64,000 nt of DNA from Lunularia cruciata (GCA_948567375.1 OX419760.1:9796001-9860000), one strand, 5' to 3'; positions 1 through 11,499 are shown, counted from the stretch's first letter. Notes: generated by a model not told the origin, from the letters alone. Made by a program: numbers and translations.

Positions 1-2
1 CT

Positions 3-1298
3 AAGGACCGAAGAAAGGCCCCCGCATTTGGACGATCTAATATGTGGTGCACCGCCTGTGGAAAATCCGGCCACACCAACACAGAATGCAATACTCGTAA
101 TGCATTCCCGGTGCAGCAAATTGATTGGGTTCCGGGATGGGACCAAGACGATGACGAAGAGGCGGTGTATCAAACTCAGGAGGTACAACCTCAACCAAGC
201 ACATCATATCAAGGTCCGAGGTTGGGACCCAGGGAGTATAACCCCAATGCTCCTGCACGAAGACCACCGATGAGCAACCAAAATTGCCCTCAGAATGTTG
301 CGCCCGGAGCCTGTTATAATTGTGGCTCGATGGGACATTGGTCTCCAAATTGTCCCGAGCCAAGAAGGCAAATTGGGTACGTTCCCCTGTGTGGAAATTG
401 TAAAGGATCGGGGCATACGGGCAACCAATGCCCTCACCCGCCGAACCCGAAGCCTCTTGTAAAATATGTACAGGCCCCCGCTGAGCGTGCAGCACTTCAG
501 CCGAAGGGGGATACGAATGTGAATTGTATAACTCTTGAGGAAGAAAGACCTCATGAAGGGAGTCCGGCCTCAGAAGGAGAATGGCCAGACCTTGAAATTT
601 TGAAAGTTGAGACACGCTCCACCAAGAAGAAGCGTGATCCCAAAGAACTGAGTACGACCTCGTCGTCTTCCCGAAAGGCGAAGAGACAGCGCCCAAAAGC
701 AATTCTTTCGGCCAAGGAGGAAAAGATCCTTGCAAAAGCTAAAGCTAAAGCCTTGCAAAAAGAATTAACGGAGGCATTACTCAGGACTCGGGAACTAAGT
801 TTGGACGAAGAGACGAAGACGAAGTCTCCAATTTTTCCAGCGGACATCCAATCCGAAGTAAAGGGTCTGATTCAAGCCGAGGTAGGCCAACCCGAGGAAG
901 CTCGGGTTAAGGCCATCAGCAAGCCCGTCACCATTTTGAAGTGTCCTGACGTCAAAAGGGAGCATGGAGAGTCCTCGGACTCAAAGCCGAAGACGAAGAC
1001 GGTCAAATTGGGAGGAGTTCCCCAATATGATATTATAGCCGACTTGGCCACCACAAATGCCAATGTTACATTTAAGCAATTGTGGGAAGATAACAAGCTG
1101 TACAAGAGACAGCTTAACTCGGCCCTCAAGAAGGTGAGGTTGATGTCAAAAAAGGACATGCCTGCTATCTATCGTATTGAACAAGAAGATTTGGGATCTC
1201 CTGAGGTAGACGCGGAGATTGCAGGTTGCATGATCACATCGATACCCATTGACTCTGGGTCCGGTGTGAATGTCATGACTAAAGATACTGCAAATTGA
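3..1298 (+). pseudogene. gag: Gag C-terminal part with three zinc knuckles, running into protease
   Basis: The frame is open to the left window edge, so this is a partial gag; the first ATG at 42 is probably internal. Three CX2CX4HX4C zinc knuckles that bind the RNA genome in the virus-like particle are seen: CTACGKSGHTNTEC (from about 48), CYNCGSMGHWSPNC (from about 312) and CGNCKGSGHTGNQC (from about 390). A lysine- and acid-rich linker (about 530-950) follows, then the start of the aspartic protease with the active-site motif DSGSGVN near 1249. A TGA at 1296-1298 stops the frame inside protease; the residue expected there is Arg, so a CGA to TGA change is likely. Three knuckles are more than the usual one or two. 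Confidence 0.85.
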
Positions 1299-1560
1299 CT
1301 CGGGTATCATACGTTTGAACCAACACCCCGAGTTTTGAAGTTTGCAGACCAAACCAGGAGACGGCCCTTGGGCATGCTGTCGAACATTACCACGATCATT
1401 GGAGGGGTACCCTTCAAGTTGAATTACATCGTGTTGCGGCCTGTGACAAAAACTGGTTACCCTCTGTTGATCGGCAGACCCTGGTTGTATAGTGCCCAAG
1501 TTGTAGTAGATTGGCATCAGCAGAAGTTAAGATTCAAGGACATTTCGTCCAAGGATCAGA
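1225..1560 (+). pseudogene. Retropepsin-type aspartic protease
   Basis: The protease would cut the Gag-Pol polyprotein. The active-site Asp lies in DSGSGVN at about 1249-1270, and the C-terminal flap/dimer region shows YPLLIGRPWL near 1460-1490, the usual plant gypsy signature. The reading frame continues unchanged on both sides of the TGA at 1296-1298, so this is one nonsense mutation and not a programmed boundary. An acidic Ser/Glu-rich spacer of about 150 residues separates it from RT. Confidence 0.8.
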
Positions 1561-1899
1561 AGCTGGTGACTATGAGTTGGACGAAGGTTCCCCATCTCGG
1601 GGAAACAAGTTTGTCAGAAGAGGAGGACGAGTCCGAAGATTCATTGTCTTTGTCTTCAGACGAATCCGAAGAAGAAGTCCAAGTTAATTACTTGGAATGC
1701 TACGAGGTAGAGGCTGACGACAAAGATCCATATGACCTCGCCTCGGGTGAACCTGACTTGGAGGGAGGGGGTTTGATGGCCGCTCGCCTCGGGATAAGCC
1801 GAGTAAGCCACGTTGAAGGAGTCATCAACCCCGATGACTGTCAAGAGGTGTTAGTCACTGAAGGAAAATTTTTAAAAATCTCGAAGACAGTTACTTCGG

Positions 1900-2870
1900 A
1901 GGAGTTGGCAAGATACACTGCCCTGTTTATAGAATTCCAGGATATATTCGCCTGGTCGATTGATCAAATGCCGGGTATTCCACGAGAATTTGGAGAACAC
2001 CGGATTGATTTGATTGAAGGTGCAGTTCCGGTTCGGCAGCGACAATACCGCTTGAACCCAAAGTACTCGCTCTTGGTAAAAGATGAAATCGATAAGTACT
2101 TAGGGGCCGGAATCATCTTCCCTGTCTTAAGCAGTGAATGGATCTCCCCCATTGTCATTGTCCCAAAGAAGAAAACAGGGAAGATCCGAGTGTGCCAAGA
2201 CTTTCGAAAATTGAACGCAGTCACAAGGAAAGATCATCATCCCTTGCCTTTCACCGATACAATCTTATACCAGGTGGCTGGGCATCATTGTTATAGTTTT
2301 CTTGATGGATTTTTAGGGTACAATCAAGTATCCATTCGGGAAGAAGACAAGGATAAAACTACATTCACGACCAATTGGGGCACTTTCGCTTACAATCAAA
2401 TGCCCTTTGGGTTGTGTAATGCTCCCGCTACTTTCCAGCGGATGATGAATTCGATCTTTAAAGATTTCCTGCGTAAATTTGTCGAAGTTTTTATTGATGA
2501 CTTTTGTGTGTTTGGACGACGGGATGTACATAGAGATTACCTTTGCCAAATGTTTGAAAGGTGTCGTTTTGCCGGCTTGTCATTACACCCGGAGAAATGA
2601 TTCTTCGCAATGAAGGAGGGAATTCTTCTGGGGCATCGGGTGTCAAGCCGAGGTATTGAAGTTGATGTTGAGAAGGTTAAAATAATTGCAGCTTTGGAAT
2701 CCCCGAAGAACATCCGGGAGCTGAGAGCCTTCTTGGGACATGTCGGATATTACAGACGCTTCGTGTCAAACTATGCAGTGCTTGCTGCACCACTTACAAA
2801 GCTTTTGAAGAAATCCGAAGACTATCTGTGGGAAGCACATCAAGAAGAAGCCTTCCAGGTGTTGAAGAAG
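1900..2870 (+). pseudogene. pol: Reverse transcriptase domain of element A
   Basis: The domain copies the element RNA into DNA. Visible blocks in order are RVCQDFRKLNAVT (about 2190), HPLPFTD, the box YNQMPFGLCNAPATFQRMM (about 2390-2450), the catalytic FIDDF at about 2490-2505 (in place of YVDD/YIDD), and the thumb/connection motif with RAFLGHVGYYRRFV (about 2725-2765). A TGA at 2598-2600 replaces the residue after HPEK, normally Cys. The frame is the same before and after the stop. The length matches a normal gypsy RT. Confidence 0.92.
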
Positions 2871-2879
2871 AAACTGGTT

Positions 2880-3290
2880 GAAGCACCAGTCATGAGGGCC
2901 CCGAATTGGGACGTCCCTTTTCATGTGTATGTGGATACTTCGTCCATGGCCATCGGGGTTGTCTTAAGTCAAAAGGACGAGAAGAAGGAAGATTACCCGG
3001 TGTATTACGCCAGCTGACAACTTTCAGTTTCTGAAAAGAATTATTCAACGACAGAAAGAGAAGCACTCGGAATGGTGTATGCCTGCAAGAAATTTCGGCA
3101 TTATTTGTTGGGGTATGAGTTTGTCTTCTATGTTGACCATTATGCATTGCAACATCTGGTCAAGAAGGCAGATTTATCGGGACTCTTGTTATTACAAGAG
3201 TTCACGTATACTGTACAAGTAAGGAAGGGAGCTTCACATTTGAATGCGGATTTCCTGTCCAGGTTAGACACTCAAGACCAGGAGTGGGAA
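2880..3290 (+). pseudogene. pol: RNase H domain of element A
   Basis: RNase H removes RNA from the hybrid made by RT. The first catalytic Asp is in HVYVDTSSMAIGVVL near 2925-2965, the Glu is in TEREALGMVYA near 3055, and a third Asp is in YVDHYALQHL near 3130. A TGA at 3015-3017 replaces the Arg of YASRQLS and fits CGA to TGA deamination. The stretch after LSG near 3175-3190 is shorter than usual: the RLARW-type block normally found there is missing, which looks like a small in-frame deletion. Confidence 0.87.
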
Positions 3291-3479
3291 ATTGACGATC
3301 GGTTCCCTGACGAAGAGTTGTATCACTTATCAGCAATGAGAAGTACGAGGTATGCAGATGAATATAATTATCTGAATACTCTCCATTGTCCTGAGGGGAT
3401 GGATCCGGAACAGTGGGCAGTCTTTCTCCGGAAAATGGGGCCGTACCAGCTTAAACACTGCATTTTATTTAAGATGGGC

Positions 3480-4654
3480 GAAGATGAAGTACTTCGGCGA
3501 TGCTTGGAGTCATACGAAGTAGGAGGAGTAATTGAATCTTTACACTCCGAGGCATTGGGAGGACACTATGCTCTGAAGAATACTGTAAAGAAAATTCTTT
3601 CGGCAGGGTATTGGTGGCCTACAATGTACAAAGATGTACATGCTCATATTCAAAGCTGTGATGCGTGTCAGAGAACGGGGAAGCCGACGGCCACTTCTCA
3701 ATGGCCTTTGAAACCAATTTTGCCTTTGGCCCCTTTGAGAAATGGGGTATTGATTTTGTGGGTCCCATTCAACCAGTAACCCGAGTCACAAGAAAGCGAT
3801 ATATTTTGGTTTGCACTGATTACGCTACCAAGATGGTTGAAGCGGAAGCAACTCGCAGAGATGATGCTGAAACTGTGGCGGAATTTTTCTTTCGAAACAT
3901 CATCTCCCGATATGGGTGTCCTCTGGAATTGGACAGTGACCGAGGAACACATTTTTTGAACTCTGTAATGGAGGAGTTAACCAAGTATTTTCAGATTAAA
4001 CATCGGAAGACGACTCCTTATAACCCAAAAGCGAATGGCTTAACGGAAAAAGCGAATGGGTTACTTTGTAAAATTTTGAATAAGGTGACTGTCAATTATG
4101 CCTATGACTGGGATACAAAATTACCAGCGGCGTTATGGGCCTATCGGACAACAAAGAAGATTACAACCAAACAAACTCCATACTTCTTGACATATGGCTT
4201 GCACCCCATACTGCCAGTTGAATTTGAAGTTCCGACTTATCGAGTCCTGTGCGAAGAACGAATGTCGGAAGAGGAAAGTCAGGATCTTTGGATTCAACAA
4301 CTGATGTGGTTACAAGAGAAAAGAGACAATGCAATGCAAACCACGAAAGAAGTACAAGCACAGCGGAAAGTCAGGCACGATCAGAGAATCAAGCTTGTGA
4401 CTGTACGAGAAGGGGATTTGGTTTTGTTATATGATAATTGCCAAATATTTTTTCCAGGCAAGTTGCATTTGCGATGGATGGGTCCCTATCGAGTTCATCA
4501 TCTTTACGAAAATGGATCCCTACAACTCGTCGATTTGGAAGGTAATCCTTTTGCCACTCGAGTAAACGGGTGGAGAGTTCGGAGATATTGGACCATAGAA
4601 TCGGAAGTTTCTAAGACACCCGAGGTCTATGTTTGCGGGGACGCTCACATTTGA
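3480..4654 (+). pseudogene. pol: Integrase of element A
   Basis: Integrase inserts the cDNA into the genome. An HHCC zinc site is seen at about 3540-3675 (ALGGHYALKN... SCDACQ). The DDE core has Asp in CTDYATK (about 3810), Asp in DSDRGTHF (about 3935) and Glu in NGLTEKAN (about 4040). A one-base frameshift lies between about 3690 and 3745: the zinc-finger part reads in the frame of 3072 and the catalytic core in the frame of 3665. The C-terminal part (HLRWMGPYRVHHLYENG, about 4465-4515) is the usual beta-rich DNA-binding region; no chromodomain is evident. The stop at 4652-4654 abuts the PPT. Confidence 0.93.
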
Positions 4655-4665
4655 GGGAGGGGGTA
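4653..4665 (+). other. Polypurine tract and LTR junction of element A
   Basis: GAGGGAGGGGG (4653-4663) plus two bases precedes TGTGGTGCCC, the LTR start at 4666. It overlaps the integrase stop codon. A purine tract directly before a TG start is the expected primer site for plus-strand DNA synthesis and fixes the left end of the 3' LTR. Confidence 0.85.
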
Positions 4666-5054
4666 TGTGGTGCCCACATTTTTTGTTTTTTTCAAAATAA
4701 AGCCGAAGAAGTGTATAGAGAAGTCGGATTGCGCCTGGTTGGCCGAAGAAGACGACGAAAACTGTCTTCGGGGTGAAACCCGAAGTAAAGTGACCTCGGG
4801 TCATAAGGCGAAGTACTCTGAAACGCCGTGTCAGCAAACGATACGAAGTAAATTGTCTTTGGATCGGGGAGAGGAGCTCAACCCGAGGCAGAGACAGTCT
4901 AACAACCTTTCGTCGGGGCGAGAAATTCAAGAAGAGGCGGTTTCGAAATTGGCGGCTCATACGCATGAAGGTGAGGCGATAGTAATGGGTGCATGCAGGA
5001 GGTGTGATTTCTCTGTAGAAACTCAAAGTGACGGAAGACGAAGAAGTGCAACTC

Positions 5055-5061
5055 TATAAAA
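5055..5061 (+). promoter_or_regulatory. TATA box of the A-family LTR
   Basis: TATAAAAA lies 389 bp from the LTR start. The same motif sits at nearly the same offset in B (385 bp), C (400 bp) and D (382 bp), while E has GATAAAA. Position and conservation make it the likely LTR promoter. Transcription would begin roughly 25-35 bp downstream, ahead of the ATG at 5220. Confidence 0.7.
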
Positions 5062-5219
5062 ATCGAAATTGCAACGACAAAATGTCGAGCAATTTTCCTT
5101 CGCCGTTGAGGAGTCGTCTTGCAGGTGATCGGGGAAAGGGACATAGGGTTGGCCTCGGGTTAGTGTGTAAGGGAGAAGTCGAGAGAGAGAAATCGAGAGA
5201 CCGAAAGAAAGCAGAAGAG

Positions 5220-7655
5220 ATGGGAGGAGGAAAGAAGAACTCCAAATTTGCAGTGAGAAATCATGCAATTCGGAGATTAGATGTAGTAGCGAGGATCAAA
5301 GTCTTGAGCCAACTTCGGATCACCTTTCTGGCATGGAATTGGAACATAAGTTTTCCAGGATTCATGACAGAAATCATTGAGAGTAGATGTCTCGATGGTC
5401 CCGAGGAAGAAGGGAAGAGAGGAAATCCGGCTCGCTGGACAGAGTCGGATTGGAGACTCGTACTCGGGAAGGAGGCAGGCTCGGAGCAGGGGGCCACGTT
5501 CTTGGGGAAAGGGGAGATAGCCCAAGAAACTCAGGAGGTGAGAGATGCCTTCTCGTTGAAGAGAACGAAGAATGGGTACAAGGTATAAAGTTACAAAGAC
5601 CCTATCAAGAGAGGAATTGTGAGTGCTTTGATGGCAATCCTGAAGCTGGAGAGAACTACCTATGTGATGAAACACCAAGCGGTGTTCTTTCACAAATTGT
5701 TTGCAGGAGAACCAATTAATTGGGCAAGGTGTTTTCACGGGAGAACGAGGCAGATGGTGTGGAATCTGCGGGATAAGTCCCCTCCACATTATATTGTGCC
5801 GTTTGCAGCGGATTTCTATCTCGGGCTCAATTTGCTAAACTCGGCAGAGCGGAATCGGATGGTGTCGCACTTCCATCCGGATGTGCGAAAGGAAGTTGAC
5901 GCGGAGGAGCAGCAATACATTCTCCAAATCCAGAGCGCAGACGACTACTACTCGAAGACAGGGAAGAACGTGGAGGTCATTGAAAGTACCCCGACGAAGA
6001 AGAGAACTTGGCAAGCAGACGCCGAAGAAAACAAGAAACCTCGGAAGATGCAGAGAAATAACCCAAGGCGAGGAATGGTGGTGATTGAGTTGGAAGATAA
6101 AGACTCAGAAGGCAAAGCCGAGCTCAAGACGGAGGACTCGGAACCTGAGGAGGAACCTGAGCTGACACTACAGAGTGGAGATACAAGCAATGATAGTGAA
6201 GTCGGTGGAGAAATGACCTCGGCACCAACGCCTGAAGAATACGAAGAAGAAATTCAAGCCGAGGTAAAAGCCAAAGACAATGCAGCGCTGGAAGACAAAG
6301 TACCGGTGCTCAAGGAGAAGAAGATCGCAGTACAGCGAGGAATTTGCTCGAGACGTAAGGCAAAGGGGGAAGCGGGACCAAGTAGAGTGACAGAAGAAGT
6401 AGAAGGAAGCTTGGGCAGTGAAGCATCAATTCCGATACGAAGACTGTAGAGAAGAAGGCAAGTATCGGATGAACACGAAGTACAAAGAGAAGTAGCCGCA
6501 CAAGAAGAAGTAATCCCGAGTGATGGAGTGGAGTACCTACGGGAAGTGGTGTGTCCGTTGTTAGTAAAGTTAGAACATAAGAAGAAGGAGATGCAGTCCA
6601 CATGTCCGGAGGTAAAGACTGTATTGCAGGTGTTGGCAAGATTAGAAGAAGAAAACTTGGAGTTGAAGAAGAGTATGACCCGAGGTGAGAAGGAGAGAGA
6701 AGTACTGCAATTGGAGGCAGTGGAGAGAAGTCAGGTAATCAAAGACCTGAGGAGAGAATTGAGCTATCGAGAGGATCTTGCGAGGAAGAGTGATGTTGTA
6801 AGGGAGCGACAAGTAGCTGAATTTGAAATCTTGAAGCAGCAGTTTGCTGATTCAAGAGTAGAGCTCATCCATGCTATGGCGAGAGTAGCATCGAAGGATC
6901 AAGAGCTCGATCAAGTGATGGAGAGTATGGAGGAGAAGAAGCAACTCTGGCAGCGAGAGTTGGCTGCAAGATATGGAGAAGAAGAGAGATTACGAGACTT
7001 ACTTTGTAATCAGGAAGAAAAGGTTGCACAGAAGGAGAAAGAGAAGGACGCGGTGAAGGCCGAATTCGAAGAAGAGTTGGCGATGTACAGAGAGGAATGG
7101 CTTGCAGATCGGGAACAAGAAAGGAAGACAAGATTAGAGCCATTGCAAGAGATAGTCCTCAGAGTAAATGCGATGCTAAGTACAGAGGCCAGCGTTCGAA
7201 TTGAAGAAACACGTCTGCACGAGTTGAAGCTGTTAGTGCAGGAGACGAGGCGAAGGCAAGCGAAAGATACAGATCTGAATGCCTTGTTGATTAAGTTGAG
7301 AACTCGTGTAGATAGGAAGATCTTAGAAGTAGAAGACAATATTGCGATTAGATTAGACTTAGTAAGAATAGAGTTAGAAAAGCTTCGGCAGGATGTTAAA
7401 GCAAAACCCGACGTAGATAACATCAGGATCCAAATGTCTTCGGAGTTGGCCTCAGGAACAGTAGAGAAGAGTGGGTCGAAAGATGAAGAGTTAGATAGAT
7501 TACCTGCTAGAGCAATTTCAGATCAGGAAAGAGAATTGCTGGATTTGGTAGAAGATGTAGGAGTTGTGAAACCCGAGGACAGAATAGTAGGAAGTAAGAT
7601 TACTTCGGGTTCAGGGTTGAAAGACGAGGAAGAAGTAGACATCGGATTGGATTAG
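5220..7655 (+). pseudogene. LTR-borne coiled-coil protein of unknown function (copy A, two stops)
   Basis: One frame of about 811 codons runs from ATG 5220 (MGGGKKNSK) to TAG 7653-7655, broken only by TAA 5586-5588 and TAG 6447-6449, with no frameshift. ATG 5220 is chosen because the upstream in-frame ATG at 5082 lies only about 20 bp after the TATA box. The first ~235 residues look globular, with Trp/Phe-rich blocks (ITFLAWNWN, ATFLGKGE, SLKRTKNGYKV, AVFFHKLFAGEPINW, MVSHFHPDVRKEVD). An acidic linker follows (about 5950-6330). The C-terminal ~370 residues are strongly heptad-like and charged, a long coiled coil, ending EEEVDIGLD. No signal peptide or membrane segment is evident. Copies B, C and D keep the same blocks and the same C-terminus, which argues that the protein was once under selection. 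I do not recognise the family. It could be an accessory structural protein, or a captured host gene. Confidence 0.75.
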
Positions 7656-8448
7656 TAACCGATTTGAGATTTGAAGGGGCAGATATGAAGAGGTGCATTG
7701 TCATTTCGGATCTGCAGGTTAGAACAGTTGTTGTAGAAACGGTATAGTTGTTAGAACTGTCGATTGCTTCACTACTTAAGAGTGGCATTCGCAGGAAATT
7801 GTTGTTCAGTGCTCATTATTTCTGAGAATAGATAAAGCGAAGTGCTGTGAAGTAGTGCTCGTCGCTTAAGCTTGATTCCGAGTATCAACTTTGTAATTGT
7901 GTTTGTGAATGTTTGGAGAAATTCAAAGTGCAAGTCAGTGTGCTTGTTGGATGTTGGATTCCACAGCCTTGATCTTCATTCTGTGTGTTTGATCCTGAGT
8001 GAAGTGCAATCGAAGCAATGCCTTGACAGATCTGAGAGGAATTGTAGTGTTGGTAGTATTCTACAGTTGTGAGTGTTGTGCGAACTTGATGTGAAGCAAT
8101 TTTGATCGAGGAAGTTGTGCCTTCAGTGGAAGGGTGGAACACAATTCTGAGGCGAAGTCGTTTTGTAGTGAAGTGCCGTTTTTAGGAGAGCCTGAATCAT
8201 CACAAATCAAGATTGTTTGGAAAGATTTGATGGAGTTGTGATTTTGGAGTGTTAATTTGTGACAAGACTGCAAGTCAGTGCTTGTTACTCTCTTCTGGGT
8301 GTGGTTTCTACCTGAGAGACTAAAGAAGAACTCAAGAAGAACTGAAATTGTTACTTTGCTTTGTATTTGGACATTTCTGACTCGTATCTCTACGGGAACG
8401 AACTTTACTTACCCGATTACCGCAAAAGTGAAATTTGCCGGGTTGTCA
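7656..8448 (+). other. LTR 3' region after the coiled-coil frame
   Basis: This is non-coding LTR sequence shared with B, C and part of D, for example AGTGCTCGTCGCTT at about 7854 and GGATGTTGGATTCC at about 7949. It probably holds the 3' part of R and U5. The last ~160 bp, from about 8290 to GGGTTGTCA, recur at 16268-16414. Confidence 0.6.
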
Positions 8449-10336
8449 CAAGCATTACACAACCCAAAGGGCATTTGATTATAAGAAAATGTTCCCCAAT
8501 ATGTAGTAAATGTGGTCTTTTCCTTGTCTTCTTCTTGGATGAATACTTGATTATAGCTTGAAAATCCATTGAGAAAACTAAAGCAAGGGTGACCAGCTAC
8601 ATGGTCCAAACTAGTATCTATAAAAGGCAAAGGATGATGATCCTTTCTTGTGATTGCATTAAGTTTGCAAAAGTCTTGGCACACTCAAATTTTCCTAGTC
8701 TTCTTCTTTCAAACAATGACAATGGGAGAAACCCATTCACTACTCAAGATTGGAAAAGTCTTTTTGGCCCCCAAGTACTTGTTAATTTCATCTTTCATCA
8801 AGAGTGAGTACTTTGGGTTCATTTTGCACTATTGCTGACAAACTGGAATTGCATCTTCAACAAGATCAATCTGATGTTCACCAAGTTGTCTAGGAATTCT
8901 TGGCATTTGATCAATAGACCAGGGAAATGCATCATGTACTCAATAAACAAGGGTGTGTATTCTGCCAAAGTGACTTTTTTCAAAATTTTCCAAGTTTTGC
9001 CTTTGGATAAGACTACATCTTAACAGTCATTGGGGTTGATTACTCCTCCAAAATGACTGACTCAACTTAACTCAAGTTGTATAAATTTCAAACCTCCTTC
9101 CTCCAACTCTTTGAAAGACAAAGATGATGAATTTTCAGATTCATCTTTGTCTTTTGATGAAGGGGTTTCATTGAGGTGAGAAACCTTTATCCAACTCATT
9201 GTCACCAGTTTTGGTCTTTGAATGAAATGTCCTTGAACCTCAACTTTTGTTGATTCCAATCCACAACAACTTGAGCACTATACAACCAAGGTTGTCCATT
9301 CAATAGTGGATAACCAATTTTGGTCACTTTTCTCAACATGATGTAATTCAACTTGAAGGGGCCTCCTCAAATGATCATGATAATGTTAGATGACATGCCC
9401 AAAAGTCATCTCTTGGTTTGATCCACAAACTTCAAAATTCAAGGTGTGGGTTCAAATGTGTGATGCCCCAATCAATGTGCAGTATCCTCTATCATAACAT
9501 TCATACCAAAACCCCAAATAAATAAGTACCAATGTGATCATGCAACCCATGAACTTTGCATTGGCTTTCAGAGATCTCAAATCTTCTTGTTTGATACAAT
9601 GTATGGCTGACAATTCCTTCGTGGTCATGGGCTTGACTTTCTTGAAAGCCAAACTTAGTTGCTTCTTGTATAGCTGATTGTCCTCCTACAATTGCTTGAA
9701 TGTAATGTTTGCTTGGGTATATGCCAAATGTGCCACAATATCATATTGTCGTACTCCTTCCAACCTCACCTTCTTCTACTTTGTCTTTGTATTTGAAGTT
9801 TCTCCCCACTCTGACCTTACTTTGGGTCACTTCAGAATGGTGACCAAAGTACCAATGGTCTGATTCTGAGGTAATTTGGGCTTACCTACCTTGGCTTGTA
9901 TCAGATCCTCTACTTTGGATCATATGTCCACCAAAAAAATATGAGGTTTTGTCGTCAAATCTACCTCGAAGCTCATTTTTTGAGTTTGTTGCACTAACTC
10001 TTGTATTTCTTTTTGAAAAGCTTTGGCCTTAGCTTTAGCCAAGACCTTCTCCTCCTTTATAGATAAGATTTCTTTAGGCCAAATTCATTTTGCCTTTCTT
10101 GAGGACAAAGAAGTAGTGCTTACTTCTTTGGGATCATGCTTCTTCTTCCTTGAGCATATTTCAACTTGCAACCATTCAAGATCTGGTGAGTCCTCTTTAG
10201 GAGCTAGACTCCCTCCTTGAGGCCTCTGTTCCTCCAAAGTTAAATAATTTATAGTGGCATCTCCTTTGAACTGCAGCAAAGCATGTTGAACCGGAGTCTA
10301 TACATATTTCATTGAAGGCTTCAGGTTGGGCAGTGT
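8449..10336 (-). pseudogene. Decayed Ty3/gypsy gag-pol fragment H, relative of element A
   Basis: Read on the minus strand this follows element A co-linearly from the RT box (NQMPFGLCNA, near 8450-8480) back through MCQDFCKLNAITRKDHH (near 8640-8684), the acidic spacer with KLVTMSWIKVSHLNET (near 9170-9210), the pre-protease region (MAFKKVKPMTTKE, near 9640) and the gag linker (near 10085-10279). It covers about A positions 2430 down to 442. There are many frameshifts and stops and most CG dinucleotides are lost, so it is older than A. It begins exactly where the LTR of A ends, so A inserted into the RT region of H. The other half should lie beyond the 5' LTR of A, outside the window. Confidence 0.85.
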
Positions 10337-11499
10337 CGTGGGGAATGTTTGGTCTTGAGAGTGCGCCAAGCACATGGCTGCTTGTGCTTAGTTTTCCTTA
10401 CTGTCTTTCTTTTGGATTTTCCCATAAACTGACATTCCTTCCCTACTCCTAGATTGTCAGGATTTTGTCTCTATATGAACTTGTTGTTTCAGTTACCCTG
10501 AGGTTAGCTCTCCCTGAAGGTTTTGTTTTATCCTTGACTTTCACAAAACTAATCTTGTCATGCAAGTCTGGTGTTATGGTTTCTACCTCTGCCTGGTCTC
10601 ATATTCTATTTTCACGTCAAGTTCAAGCTATGGTTCGGGATCTGGCAGTTCATAGACCTAGGTCATGTGGCCCTTTGATAAAATAAAATAAACGACAACT
10701 GAGTGATCTAACTGAACATAAACCTGGGCACCCAGATCATTTAATTATGCTATTCACCTGGACCGGACTTAGAGCTCCTAGAATGGAGTTTTCCTCAACT
10801 CTAGTCACAATTCATAACAAAAATCCGCTTCCAAGACTCATCATTCACAAGAATTTCAACAACAAAGTTCACAAGTTTGGATAAGTCAAATAGTTCTAGT
10901 CAAGGCAATGCCTGCCCCTAAGGTTGCAGCTGTTCATCAACTCAGCCCGGCACTTCACATATACAGACAAGGCAACTCACCCTTCAAACCTCTTCATTCT
11001 CTTATGCCTTTTTTTGCAGATCAGATTCACTCCATTCAGACAGGCCAACTAACTTCAAATATTTTCTTGCACTTGCTCCATATGAACTGATCCACTTCAA
11101 AATTCTCCTCCTCTTCTTCCTGACTTTGGGAGATATCCTTCGGCAACTTCTGCAGCAAATCCCCTTCAGACTTGCAAAAATTCTCTACTGTCTGAATCTC
11201 CTGTCCTCTTGCTTCCCTACAAAATTTTGTTCTCTTCAACTTCTGTCCAAACCCCTTCAGACTTGCAAAAATTTCTCTTCTGTCCAAGCACTTCCTCTCC
11301 TGCACATTGTTCATTCCTTCAAGAGAAAACCCTTTTTCTCCCCTACACTTTCAAGCACTGCCTGCAGCATCTCAAAAATCTTTCAGCCCTAAGACTCTCC
11401 TGCAAACTTCAAAAATTCACCCTCTGGTCCCATCTCAGACCTCAGGCATCTCAAAAATCCTTCCCTTGGTCGAAGCACAGCTTACAGCAGTTCAAAAAT
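10337..11499. other. Unassigned sequence, possibly part of an LTR
   Basis: Homology to element A stops at about 10336. No protein motif, tRNA or clear repeat is seen until degenerate versions of the 80-bp repeat appear near 11340. The position beside gag of H and the presence of a minisatellite would fit the LTR or leader of another element, but no boundary or PBS is visible. Confidence 0.3.

Larger units (their letters stand above)
1..8448 (+). mobile_element. Ty3/gypsy LTR retrotransposon A, 3' portion with giant 3' LTR
   Basis: Gag zinc knuckles, protease, reverse transcriptase, RNase H and integrase follow in the order PR-RT-RH-IN, which defines Ty3/gypsy. They are followed by a purine-rich PPT and a 3.78 kb LTR. 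The 5' LTR, PBS and start of gag lie left of the window. The pol style (a FIDDF-type RT box, a GH-V-S-RGIEVD linker, no chromodomain visible after integrase) suggests the Tat/Athila-like side of gypsy; that placement is inference. The internal region has three in-frame stops and one frameshift, so this copy is dead but fairly young: it keeps many CG dinucleotides that its relatives in this window have lost. Its right edge cuts into an older minus-strand relative at 8449. Confidence 0.93.
4666..8448 (+). repeat. 3' LTR of element A (about 3.8 kb) carrying a protein frame
   Basis: It starts TGTGGTGCCC directly after the PPT and ends GGGTTGTCA at 8448. The same two ends are found in copies B (24575-28423) and C (29192-33195), and the start end in D (20534, minus) and E (51760, minus). 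The length is 3783 bp. The first ~390 bp (U3) end in a TATA box at 5055; everything after that, including an ~811-codon frame (5220-7655), would be R/U5. LTRs of this size are known in Tat/Ogre, Grande and similar plant elements, but a long protein frame inside the LTR is unusual. The right edge is followed at once by minus-strand pol of an older element. Confidence 0.88.

Noticed and set aside
37-735. 232-codon open frame on the minus strand at the window start
   Set aside because: It lies antisense to the zinc-knuckle gag of element A, which has clear motifs; the minus frame has none.
5220-7655. Coiled-coil frame as an envelope-like gene downstream of integrase
   Set aside because: No signal peptide or membrane segment is seen, and the frame lies inside the LTR, after the PPT, so it is not in the env position of the internal region.
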